Below are positions 14,799 to 22,259 of a stretch of DNA of 22,359 nt, piece by piece. Every line of letters begins with the position of its first letter. Positions within the stretch are counted from its first letter, which is position 1. The stretch spans positions 1-22,359 of the forward strand of contig CAKAQP010000014.1 in assembly GCA_916720285.1 (NCBI GenBank). Reading direction: 5' to 3'. Below the pieces are notes generated by a model. It saw only the letters and a list, made by a program, of their open reading frames with translations. It was not told where the DNA came from and ran no database searches. The position numbers and the translations under genes were made by a program. This stretch comes from an uncultured Lachnoanaerobaculum sp. GTDB taxonomy: Bacteria; Bacillota; Clostridia; Lachnospirales; Lachnospiraceae.

Positions 14799-16541
14799 TT
14801 ATTTTTGTTGTAGATCCGCCTTCGGTGTAGCTACCATTGACCAGTTGGAATGGTAGATAACAAAGCCGGGAGCGGCACCTGCAACTTTTTTTATATTTTT
14901 CTTTTGGATGTAGTCAACTTCCACTTTTTCGGAATCTTTTGCTTTTGAATAAAAGGCTGCAAGTGCTGCGGCTTCTTCATATACTCTATCAGGCAAATCC
15001 TCTTCATTGTTTGATTTTAAAATTACATGTGATCCCGGTATACCCTTGGCATGAAACCACCAGTCATTTCCGGTAGCAACTTTAAAGGTAAGCTCTTCAT
15101 TTTGATAATTATTCTTACCCACATATATATCATAACCGTCAGTTGAAATATAGTGATATGGATGAGATGTACCCTTTTTTTGTTTACCGGGAGAATGCTT
15201 TTTGATATAACCGAAGTCTACAAGCTCCTGACGAATCTGTGAAAGACTCTCATCATCACTTGAAACGTCAAGTGCGGTCTGTATGGAGAGAAGGTGCTCA
15301 ATATCATTTTTTGTATTTACAATCTCTTCGCTGAGCGCCTTTGTAGTTCTACTAAGTTTCGCATACTTATCATAGTATTTCTTTGCATTCTCTTTTGCGG
15401 ATTTGTTCTTATCGAGCGGAATAGTGATTTCTTTATTATCATCATAGAAGTTCTCTGTGGTAAAGGAACTCTCTCCTCCTTTAAGGCTGTATCCGTAAGT
15501 ATTTAAAAGGTCTCCGTATACTCTGTAAATATCCTTTTTATCAGCATCCTGAAGCTGCTTTTCCTGTAAATCATACTTTTTACTGGCTCTTTCAAGTGCG
15601 GTATTTACAATACGGCGCAGATCCGAACTCTTTTGCCTGTTAAGTACAAAGGCCTCTCTGGAAGAGTAGAAATCATATAGCATATTGCTTACAGAATCAT
15701 AGGATTCTTTTTTATATTCCTCACTGTTATACGAGAAAAGTTCAACAGAAGAAAACTCAAGAGCCTCTTCTTTTCTGTATACAATATTAGGAGAGAAGTT
15801 GTGAGAACTTATATCGTCAAGTAAATTCTTTATTGTATGAAAAAGATGGGTATACTCAAGTTCACTAAGTGATGTTGAAGGAGATTGAGAGGAAAGGGAA
15901 GCTCTTAAAACTATTTCCTCAGCTATAAGCGGGCTGATACCTGCAAAGTTCATATAAATGGACTTTGACAGAGCATACTCCTTTGATTTTAAGATCTCTG
16001 TAAACTCCTCAAGTTCCGTATTTAATAAATCTTTTTTCTTTAATTCATCAGGCAGGAAATATTCCCTTCCCGGAAGTACTTCTCTTAATGAACTCATATT
16101 GGCGGAGATTCGCTTGATAGAATCAATTATTTTATTATTTTCATCAGTAAATATTATGTTTGAGTGCTTTCCCATTATCTCCACATACATTTTTTTGTGA
16201 CTGAGATCGCCAAGTTCATTTAGATGTTCAAGCTTAAAGCAGAGTATTCTCTCAAGTCCCATCTGAAATATATCGGTTATTTTTGCCGTTCCGATATATT
16301 TTCTAAGCAACATCAAAAAGGCCGGAGCAACCTTTGGGGCAGGTTTATTTACATCTGTAAGGTAAACCAGTGGAAGTGAAGCACTTGCAGAAATCAAAAG
16401 TCTGTATGTCTTTGCATTGTTCTTTACTGTAAAAATAAGCTCATTTTCTTCAGGCATTGATATTTTCGATATTCTTCCGCCCACAAGATTTGTATTAAGC
16501 TCGTATGATAAATTTGATATGACTATACCGTCAAAAGCCAT
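14799..16541 (-). CDS. rqcH: NFACT-family ribosome quality control protein RqcH (FbpA-like)
   Basis: A 580-residue NFACT protein. In Bacillus, RqcH binds stalled 50S-peptidyl-tRNA complexes and directs C-terminal alanine tailing. Older names (fibronectin-binding protein, PavA, FbpA) reflect surface activity reported in streptococci. The NFACT-N domain starts MAFDGIVISNLSYELN and continues through RKYIGTAKITDI and VEIMGKHSNIIFTD. A charged coiled-coil middle follows (about 290-430). The C-terminal NFACT-R/DUF814 domain has VGKNNYQNEELTFKVATGND and WWFHAKGIPGSHVILKS from about 465. No signal peptide is present, which fits the cytoplasmic role. The position of the conserved Asp-Arg pair implicated in tRNA binding reads E97-R98. 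AGAGGT precedes the ATG on the minus strand. The start matches the family's usual N-terminus. Confidence 0.92.
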   Translation of the reverse strand: MAFDGIVISNLSYELNTNLVGGRISKISMPEENELIFTVKNNAKTYRLLISASASLPLVYLTDVNKPAPKVAPAFLMLLRKYIGTAKITDIFQMGLERILCFKLEHLNELGDLSHKKMYVEIMGKHSNIIFTDENNKIIDSIKRISANMSSLREVLPGREYFLPDELKKKDLLNTELEEFTEILKSKEYALSKSIYMNFAGISPLIAEEIVLRASLSSQSPSTSLSELEYTHLFHTIKNLLDDISSHNFSPNIVYRKEEALEFSSVELFSYNSEEYKKESYDSVSNMLYDFYSSREAFVLNRQKSSDLRRIVNTALERASKKYDLQEKQLQDADKKDIYRVYGDLLNTYGYSLKGGESSFTTENFYDDNKEITIPLDKNKSAKENAKKYYDKYAKLSRTTKALSEEIVNTKNDIEHLLSIQTALDVSSDDESLSQIRQELVDFGYIKKHSPGKQKKGTSHPYHYISTDGYDIYVGKNNYQNEELTFKVATGNDWWFHAKGIPGSHVILKSNNEEDLPDRVYEEAAALAAFYSKAKDSEKVEVDYIQKKNIKKVAGAAPGFVIYHSNWSMVATPKADLQQK

Positions 16542-16591
16542 TTTATTACCTCTATCCTAAATTTAAATCTTAATAGTAATTTTAAAAATAC

Positions 16592-16620
16592 ATTATACCA
16601 CAGTATATCTATATATACTG
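16592..16620 (-). promoter_or_regulatory. Extended -10 promoter with a perfect dyad operator candidate, upstream of rqcH
   Basis: On the minus strand TGG-TATAAT (-10 at 16597-16592) forms an extended -10. Immediately upstream lies a 20-bp perfect inverted repeat, CAGTATAT (16601-16608) and ATATACTG (16613-16620) around a four-base centre. It covers the spacer and the place of the -35 box, which does not match consensus. The layout is what a repressor operator would look like. The regulator is unknown. Confidence 0.5.
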
Positions 16621-16933
16621 CATTATTTAGAGAAATAAATGAAACTGAAACTTATAGATATTATGTTTTAATAATAATTATGCAACAAAAATATTGAATG
16701 AAAATTTTATCACTTTGTTAAAAAACTTGAACAAAGTTATTTTAGGATATTACAGAATTTATATTGATGTAGAAAAATTGCATGTATTCATAAGAAAACA
16801 TAAAATTTCTTTATTATTTATATGCACTATGATAGAATAACAAATACGATGGATGAAAAAATACACATGTCAATGTATATTCTCCTTTATTATTGTCTGA
16901 AAATATAAGAAAAATGCTAAATAAGTCTGTACT

Positions 16934-16956
16934 AAGAGTTTAAAAACTCTTTTTTT
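16934..16956 (+). terminator. Terminator-like hairpin in the leader of the surface gene
   Basis: AAGAGTT (16934-16940) pairs with AACTCTT (16945-16951) around a TAAA loop, followed by T residues through 16956. It lies about 200 bases before the surface gene start and does not follow any + strand gene. It may end a small RNA or act as an attenuator. GAGTT at 16965-16969 could pair with AACTC in an alternative fold. Confidence 0.55.
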
Positions 16957-17154
16957 ACATCTTTGAGTTAGGTGATACTTACTAATTGAAGCAATTATCA
17001 TCAATGCATAAATTTACAGAAAATAATTTAGAAACGAATATCAAATTGATTGTCTTTAGAAAGGAGGCATTAAAAGTATAGTTTACTAAGATTATTTTTC
17101 ATTCCATATATTATTAGATTTTAATACATTTATACTAGAGGGGGTAATTATTTT

Positions 17155-20100
17155 GTGAAAAGAACATTCAATAGAATAGCTGCATTGATGTTTGCTTCTA
17201 CATTAGCATTCGTAAATACATTTCCAAGCCAAGGGGCTGTTACAAAGGGAAAGTGGGAATTATCAGGTGATACCTGGAAATTTTATAATGAAAAGAATGA
17301 AGTCCATAAGGGCTGGGTTGAAACTTCTTCAGGATGGTATTATCTTGATCCTGAAACAGGAGATATGAAGACCGGATGGCAAAATATAAATGGAGTAGAT
17401 TATTATTTTGACTCTAACAAGGATGGGGTATCCGGGCATATGCATACCGGATGGTATAAAAATCCGGAAGGCAAATGGTATTTTTTCAATCCTGATCCTG
17501 CAACAGGTGGAGGAATGCTTACCGGATGGCAGTGGATAGACGGATATTGCTATTATTTTGATCCTACACCGGGAAAAGATTGTGGAGTAATGGTTGTCGG
17601 TAAGACCACACTTGACGGATTTAAAATTAATGAAAACGGTCAATGGACTGATGACTCAGGGAAAGTACAGTATGTTGCAGGAAAGGGGATCTTAACAAGT
17701 AATTCCGGAACTACCGGAGTAGGTTCCAATACTTCTACAGACACATCAAAAGATTCCAAATCAAGGAGAGAAAAATCATCAGGGCAGAGACGAAGCCATG
17801 GTGGAAGCGGTTCGGGCGGATCATCAGGAGGAGTGGGGCAGTCAAGCAATCCAAATGAAAAGCCGAAGGCACCTGAAAATAAGGAAGAGAGTAAGCCAAG
17901 CGAGAAGCCGAAGGCACCTGAAAATAAGGAAGAGAGTAAGCCAAGCGAGAAGCCAAAGGCACCTGAAAACAGGGAAGAGAGTAAGCCGGGCGAGAGCGAA
18001 AAGCCTAAAGCACCTGAAAATAAGGAAGAGAGTAAGCCAAGCGAGAAGCCAAAAACACCTGAAAATAAGGAAGAGAGTAAGCCAAGCGAGAGTGAAAATG
18101 CTCTTACGGACGGTGAATGGTATGGAACAGCTACCTGGAGCAGATACAAGCTTCAAAGAGGTTCAAATATCGTTAAGGTAACTATAAAGGACGGAAAAAT
18201 CGAGAAGGTAGATTCTGTAGTATATACAGATGATGATAAGATAGCGGGAAGCTATGAGAGAAAGAGAGATTATCTTCTTGAGAAATTTAAAGGACTTGAA
18301 AATGTTGACGGAATCAAAAAGCAGCTTAGCGAGAGAAAGGGCGAAATTTTTGATGCGGTCAGCGGAGCAACAGAAACAGCACAGGGACATGTAAGTGCTG
18401 TGGAGAATGCCCTTGAGAGATCAAAGAAGTTTAAAAAAGACCAAAAGGTTCAAAGAATTGACTATATTGAGTTTAAAACAAGACCTGACAGTGTTGCAAC
18501 AGGTCAGAGCCTTGATCTTTCAAAAACAGTGCTTAAGCTTCATTTAAAGGGTGGAGAGGTAAAAGAAATAACACCTTCAGAGTTTGAAGAGTATGGAATA
18601 GTTACCGATCCTCTACATGGAAGCGCATTGCCGTCATTACTTGAGTTTGTGCATGTACATTTTAAGAATGCGGATTCTCTTATAGATATACAAAGTGAGA
18701 TTCAGGTAAGAAAGAAACTTGGTAAAAAATATCCTGATAAGATAGTGATCTCATATGAGAGCGGAGAAACAAAGGATATTACATTAAGTAAGGATGAATA
18801 TCGTTATACAGTTGACGCTAAGGGAAAGATAAAAGAAATGACAATCTACTCCGGAGAAGAGGAGCTTGGAAAGGCAAAGTATGACAGAGATCTTTCACAG
18901 TGGCGTTTCAATATGAAGGAGATAGAACATCCGGGATATGATGCATGGGGATATGATGTATATGCGGTAATAGTTGATGTATCAAAGGATACCTCGGAGA
19001 TAGCATCATTTGCGCTTGAGACAAAGCTTATAAAGAAGAACTACTATGTAGGAGACAGTCTTGAAATCGGAGGACTTGAGATAAATGCAGTAACAAAGAA
19101 CGGAAACAATAAGGCATTTGTAGGCTGGGAAGCATGTAAGACGGGAGGATTCACCTCAGATCCTGATAACGGATATGTATTTACAAGTGCTGATATAGGT
19201 GAAAAAACAATCACTATCAAAAAGAGCATAGGCGGACAAACTGTAGAAAAAACATTTACGGTAAATGTATCTGATCCAAAGAAACAGGCGCCTGCAAAGA
19301 TTGAACTTTATGCAGGCGAGAAGAAGCTTACAACAGTAAATGTAGAATTTAATAAGTTTAGAGAGGCGCAGGGGTATTTAAAGATATTTGATGTTGAAAT
19401 ACCTAAAGAGTATGAAAACTGGACTAAGGATACTTTCACTGTAAAGGCATACAATGAGGACGGAGTATTACTTGAGAGCAAGGTAGGAAAGAAATACTCT
19501 GTACTTACAGTGGACTTTGCCAACTATAGAGCATTCCATGAAAGCGGCGGCTATGTATGGCTAGGATTTAAGTTTGTGGAAACACCACAGAAAGAGCAGG
19601 TATTACCGGCTGCAGTTGAATTATATGATAAGCAGGAACTTATTTACAATAAAACAGGTATTACAAAGCAGGAGTTTGAAGGAAGTAATGCACATTTAGT
19701 GCTGGATGTTACAATACCTAAAAAGTATGAGAATAAATGGAATGAGGATACATTTACAGTAAAAGTACTTGATTCCGATGGCATACAGCTTAATTACAGC
19801 CTTACAAAGAGCGACAATATCTTAAATATCAAACTTGTAGATTATCACAGCCCGCAGTTTGGAAACGGAAGTATAGGACTAAGGTTTAAATACGAAGGTG
19901 GTGAAAGTGAAGCCGAAACTATAAAGACTGCAAAGGGAGAGGCTCAGATGGAGACTTTCTTCTATAAGGCAAAAGTTTTGGTAACATATAATGAAAAAAC
20001 AGGAAAAATTATAAAGGTTGAAGATGACGGTACAAATCCGGGAAATACCCATAACAGAGTTTACTGGAATATGTCGCTTGAAATGTTTGATAATCTTGTA

Positions 20101-22065
20101 GGAAGAACAAAGGACAGCGTGGATACCGTTGATGCTGTTACAGGAGCAACACTTTCATCAAATGCCATTAAAAATGCGGTAAAGGATGCATTCCCTAAGC
20201 CACCCGTATCAGAAGAGACAAATATGGATAAATTGGATCTGGTAGTGGACGGAAAGACACATACTTATTATTACAAAAAGTATGATCCTAAAAATACGAA
20301 TATGACATTTATTGTAAATGGCAAGGATGTAACCAATAAGGCTAATTTGGTAGGAAATCCATATGTAACTAAGGTATACTACTATGTGGAGGATGATCAA
20401 AAACTTACAGGAAATCTATACGGTACTGCTGATTTCCCATACTCATACTTCTATTTAAGAGAGCTTTTAGCTATAAGAACTGCGCCTTCATTCGGAGGTG
20501 ATCCTACTATAGGACAGGAGCCTACTCCATTGCAGATGATGAGCTTTGGAGGAAGATACGGTGCAGTAAGTTCTTCAAAAATAGGAAGCTATGGCAAATT
20601 TGCCACAGCGGCTTACACTGACAAAACCGAAACAGGATATAAGATTAAGGGAGTTAAAACACCGGTTCAGGTAGATGCCGACTTGTATGCAAAGGTAAAA
20701 CTTTTGGCAGCTGTAGGTGCGGAAAATCATACAGCACTTATTCCGGCAATTACAAGTATGACTGCTCCGGATTCCGTTACCGGAATAAGCAGAGAGGTTA
20801 CAAAAACAGAATTGCCTACTTATAAGGTTATTAATTATGATTCTACAATCTCTGAAATGAAGGCAAGTGAGAATACTCCTGAAATAAGTGCCAATTCTTC
20901 AGATGTAAGAGTTTCATTCACAGATCAAAGCGAGTATGGAAATTATCAAATAAACCTTGAAGGTTTGCCTGAAGAAATAAAGACTGATAAGAATGTACTC
21001 GGTGTAACATTTGAGGCCGGAAGCAGTAAGAGAAATGCTAAAGTTTTCGGATTATCACATGTTGACAATATTATTGCTGACGGTGAGCTTGCATTCTCAG
21101 TGGAGATGGGCAAATATGGTGGCAATTTAGCACATAAGCGTTTTGCTTCATTACCGGGTGATAAGATTTACAAAATTACATATTTATTAAGTGATCACAA
21201 GAAGTTTGAGATAGACGGATTGGAATTATATATTCCTAAGAGACTTCGCAGCAGTCATATACCGGCTATAGCATCAAAAACAGAGTTTAGTGCGGAAAAC
21301 GGGGCAGATGTAACATTTGATATGAGAAAGATGCCTTATGAAGGATATGAGATTGGTGATCTATACTTCGGTTCAAAAGATAATGCTAAGAAACTTGTTG
21401 AAGGAAGCGATTATACATTTGATAAAACAAATGAAACTCTTTCAATAAAGAGTACGGAAAACACCGGTGTGGGAGAGTATACAGTGATCTTAAAAGATGC
21501 AAATAAAAAAGACGGATACTGCTCCACAAGCTTTAAGTTTGAACTTGGTGAAGTAAAAGAGAAAGAAGAAGGACAGGACAATATAGTAAAAGATGTTGTA
21601 GAGAATGTTACAATGTTCGGATACTATGCAAGCCTCAGAGTAACCTTCAATAAAAAGACCGGAGTTATTGTAAGTGTAGAAGACAATGAAACAAGCCCGG
21701 GAAATAATGCCGGATTCTGGTCAAATGCATTAAGAATGTTGCCTGATTTTGTCGGAAAGAAAGCATCTGAAATTGATTCTGTAGACAGTATAAGCGGTGC
21801 AACAGTGTCATCAGTTGCTATAAAAAAAGCTGTTAAAAAAGCCTTTGCAGACCAAAGTGGCTTTAGAATGGCAAACAGAGATATGGCTGCACAGCAGAGA
21901 CTTGCTACAGACAGTAATGCCACAAATCCTGTAGAAGGAAAAAGAAATGATTCAGAGAATGATAGAGAAGATTTAACAATTTCTCCAAATCATGCAGGAA
22001 GAAAAGGCATTATGAAAAATAAAATCTTGGAACTGTATGATCCTAAAAATCTGATTGTTAAATAG
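17155..22065 (+). CDS. Secreted cell-wall-binding protein with three FMN-binding (flavinylation) domains
   Basis: A 1636-residue surface protein, inferred to be a wall-attached extracellular flavoprotein. Residues 1-28 are a signal peptide (basic start, hydrophobic core, probable cut after SQGA). Residues 33-165 are choline-binding/cell-wall-binding-type repeats rich in GWY, GWQ and YYF. A Ser/Gly/basic linker and a Pro/Glu/Lys repeat stalk (235-313) follow. FMN-binding domain 1 (about 314-425) has DAVSGAT with T406. Ig-like stretches lie at about 435-520 and 618-706, then two related ~100-residue modules at about 713-810 and 817-916. FMN domain 2 (about 925-1012) has DAVTGAT with T999, a region unknown to me spans about 1026-1470, and FMN domain 3 (about 1480-1565) has DSISGAT with T1550. 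The threonines are candidate sites for covalent FMN attachment by ApbE, whose gene is not in this window. There is no LPXTG or membrane anchor, so the repeats presumably hold it to the wall. It starts at GTG 17155, ten bases after AGAGGGGG, and is monocistronic. Confidence 0.88.
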   Translation: MKRTFNRIAALMFASTLAFVNTFPSQGAVTKGKWELSGDTWKFYNEKNEVHKGWVETSSGWYYLDPETGDMKTGWQNINGVDYYFDSNKDGVSGHMHTGWYKNPEGKWYFFNPDPATGGGMLTGWQWIDGYCYYFDPTPGKDCGVMVVGKTTLDGFKINENGQWTDDSGKVQYVAGKGILTSNSGTTGVGSNTSTDTSKDSKSRREKSSGQRRSHGGSGSGGSSGGVGQSSNPNEKPKAPENKEESKPSEKPKAPENKEESKPSEKPKAPENREESKPGESEKPKAPENKEESKPSEKPKTPENKEESKPSESENALTDGEWYGTATWSRYKLQRGSNIVKVTIKDGKIEKVDSVVYTDDDKIAGSYERKRDYLLEKFKGLENVDGIKKQLSERKGEIFDAVSGATETAQGHVSAVENALERSKKFKKDQKVQRIDYIEFKTRPDSVATGQSLDLSKTVLKLHLKGGEVKEITPSEFEEYGIVTDPLHGSALPSLLEFVHVHFKNADSLIDIQSEIQVRKKLGKKYPDKIVISYESGETKDITLSKDEYRYTVDAKGKIKEMTIYSGEEELGKAKYDRDLSQWRFNMKEIEHPGYDAWGYDVYAVIVDVSKDTSEIASFALETKLIKKNYYVGDSLEIGGLEINAVTKNGNNKAFVGWEACKTGGFTSDPDNGYVFTSADIGEKTITIKKSIGGQTVEKTFTVNVSDPKKQAPAKIELYAGEKKLTTVNVEFNKFREAQGYLKIFDVEIPKEYENWTKDTFTVKAYNEDGVLLESKVGKKYSVLTVDFANYRAFHESGGYVWLGFKFVETPQKEQVLPAAVELYDKQELIYNKTGITKQEFEGSNAHLVLDVTIPKKYENKWNEDTFTVKVLDSDGIQLNYSLTKSDNILNIKLVDYHSPQFGNGSIGLRFKYEGGESEAETIKTAKGEAQMETFFYKAKVLVTYNEKTGKIIKVEDDGTNPGNTHNRVYWNMSLEMFDNLVGRTKDSVDTVDAVTGATLSSNAIKNAVKDAFPKPPVSEETNMDKLDLVVDGKTHTYYYKKYDPKNTNMTFIVNGKDVTNKANLVGNPYVTKVYYYVEDDQKLTGNLYGTADFPYSYFYLRELLAIRTAPSFGGDPTIGQEPTPLQMMSFGGRYGAVSSSKIGSYGKFATAAYTDKTETGYKIKGVKTPVQVDADLYAKVKLLAAVGAENHTALIPAITSMTAPDSVTGISREVTKTELPTYKVINYDSTISEMKASENTPEISANSSDVRVSFTDQSEYGNYQINLEGLPEEIKTDKNVLGVTFEAGSSKRNAKVFGLSHVDNIIADGELAFSVEMGKYGGNLAHKRFASLPGDKIYKITYLLSDHKKFEIDGLELYIPKRLRSSHIPAIASKTEFSAENGADVTFDMRKMPYEGYEIGDLYFGSKDNAKKLVEGSDYTFDKTNETLSIKSTENTGVGEYTVILKDANKKDGYCSTSFKFELGEVKEKEEGQDNIVKDVVENVTMFGYYASLRVTFNKKTGVIVSVEDNETSPGNNAGFWSNALRMLPDFVGKKASEIDSVDSISGATVSSVAIKKAVKKAFADQSGFRMANRDMAAQQRLATDSNATNPVEGKRNDSENDREDLTISPNHAGRKGIMKNKILELYDPKNLIVK
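17857..18093 (+). repeat. Five in-frame tandem repeats (45-51 bp) encoding a Pro/Glu/Lys stalk
   Basis: Five units encode EKPKAPENKEESKPS with small variations: 17857-17901, 17902-17946, 17947-17997 (ends GES, with an R for K), 17998-18042 and 18043-18093 (T for A, ends SES). The units are nearly identical at the DNA level. In the protein they form a charged, proline-rich spacer between the wall-binding repeats and the first FMN domain. Such tracts typically vary in copy number by slippage or recombination. Confidence 0.95.
19291..19902 (+). repeat. Two divergent tandem ~100-residue modules in the surface protein
   Basis: Residues about 713-810 and 817-916 align over their length. Shared landmarks are PA-(K/A)-(I/V)-ELY at the start, IPK(E/K)YEN then (K/E)DTFTVK in the middle, DG(V/I) with a following strand, and G(F/L)(K/R)FK(F/Y) at the end. 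They are diverged in DNA sequence, indicating an old duplication. The fold looks all-beta. I do not recognise the family. Confidence 0.7.
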
Positions 22066-22086
22066 TAAATATTTACTTTCAAGAAG

Positions 22087-22116
22087 GCGATGCTTTATGT
22101 GGGCATCGCTTTTTTT
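22087..22116 (+). terminator. Terminator after the surface protein gene
   Basis: GCGATGC (22087-22093) and GCATCGC (22103-22109) form a 7-bp GC-rich stem, extended by AAG/TTT pairs, followed by seven T residues. It begins about 20 bases after the stop codon. Confidence 0.9.
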
Positions 22117-22157
22117 ATTATTTTACCATTACAATATGGACATTGAGTTTTAGGCAT
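22095..22157 (-). pseudogene. Minus-strand 20-codon fragment with a zinc-knuckle start (possible transposase remnant)
   Basis: On the minus strand an ATG at 22157 opens MPKTQCPYCNGKIIKKAMPT, ending inside the surface gene's terminator. A CPYCN zinc-knuckle right after the start is typical of the N-termini of several transposase families and other zinc-ribbon proteins. No good ribosome site is seen at normal spacing (AGGA is about 13 bases upstream). I treat it as a possible truncated gene abutting the terminator. The identity is uncertain. Confidence 0.25.
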
Positions 22158-22183
22158 TATTGTGATATTATCCTGTCTTTGAC

Positions 22184-22259
22184 AGTTTCAAAAGTTAAAA
22201 TGCCCTTTGATCCCAGTGTTTTACAGGCTTTAAGGGCATTTTTATTTCGTTTTGAAACT
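22184..22259. repeat. Nested inverted repeat (10-bp outer, 11-bp inner stem)
   Basis: AGTTTCAAAA (22184-22193) pairs perfectly with TTTTGAAACT (22250-22259). Inside it AAAATGCCCTT (22197-22207) pairs perfectly with AAGGGCATTTT (22232-22242) around a 24-base loop. A separate CTGTC-ttt-GACAG hairpin (22173-22185) overlaps the left outer arm by two bases. T-rich sequence follows the inner stem on both strands, so it may act as a bidirectional terminator. It may also be a structured RNA or the end of an element. Confidence 0.7.

Larger units (their letters stand above)
16542..17154. other. Long AT-rich intergenic/leader region between rqcH and the surface protein gene
   Basis: About 610 bases without a credible gene. 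It holds the rqcH promoter and dyad at its left end, a terminator-like hairpin at 16934-16956, a small TAATTG/CAATTA hairpin (16983-16997), an isolated strong ribosome-site-like AAAGGAGG (17060-17067) with no ATG, GTG or TTG at normal spacing, and the ribosome site of the surface gene (AGAGGGGG, 17137-17144). I see no convincing consensus promoter for the surface gene. TTTAGA (17055-17060) with TATAGT (17077-17082) at 16-base spacing is only a weak candidate. No known riboswitch class was recognised. Confidence 0.5.

Noticed and set aside
16800..17154. c-di-GMP riboswitch before the surface protein gene
   Set aside because: Surface proteins in clostridia often have one, but I could not find the conserved GCAAAGC-type or tetraloop-receptor motifs.
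17857..18093. Possible CRISPR-like direct repeats
   Set aside because: The repeats are contiguous, in frame and without unique spacers. They encode a protein repeat.
17640..18149. Long minus-strand open frames (169 and 104 codons) across the repeat stalk
   Set aside because: They are antisense to the repeat and stay open only because the repeat unit lacks stop triplets in those frames. The products are low-complexity leucine/phenylalanine/serine repeats.
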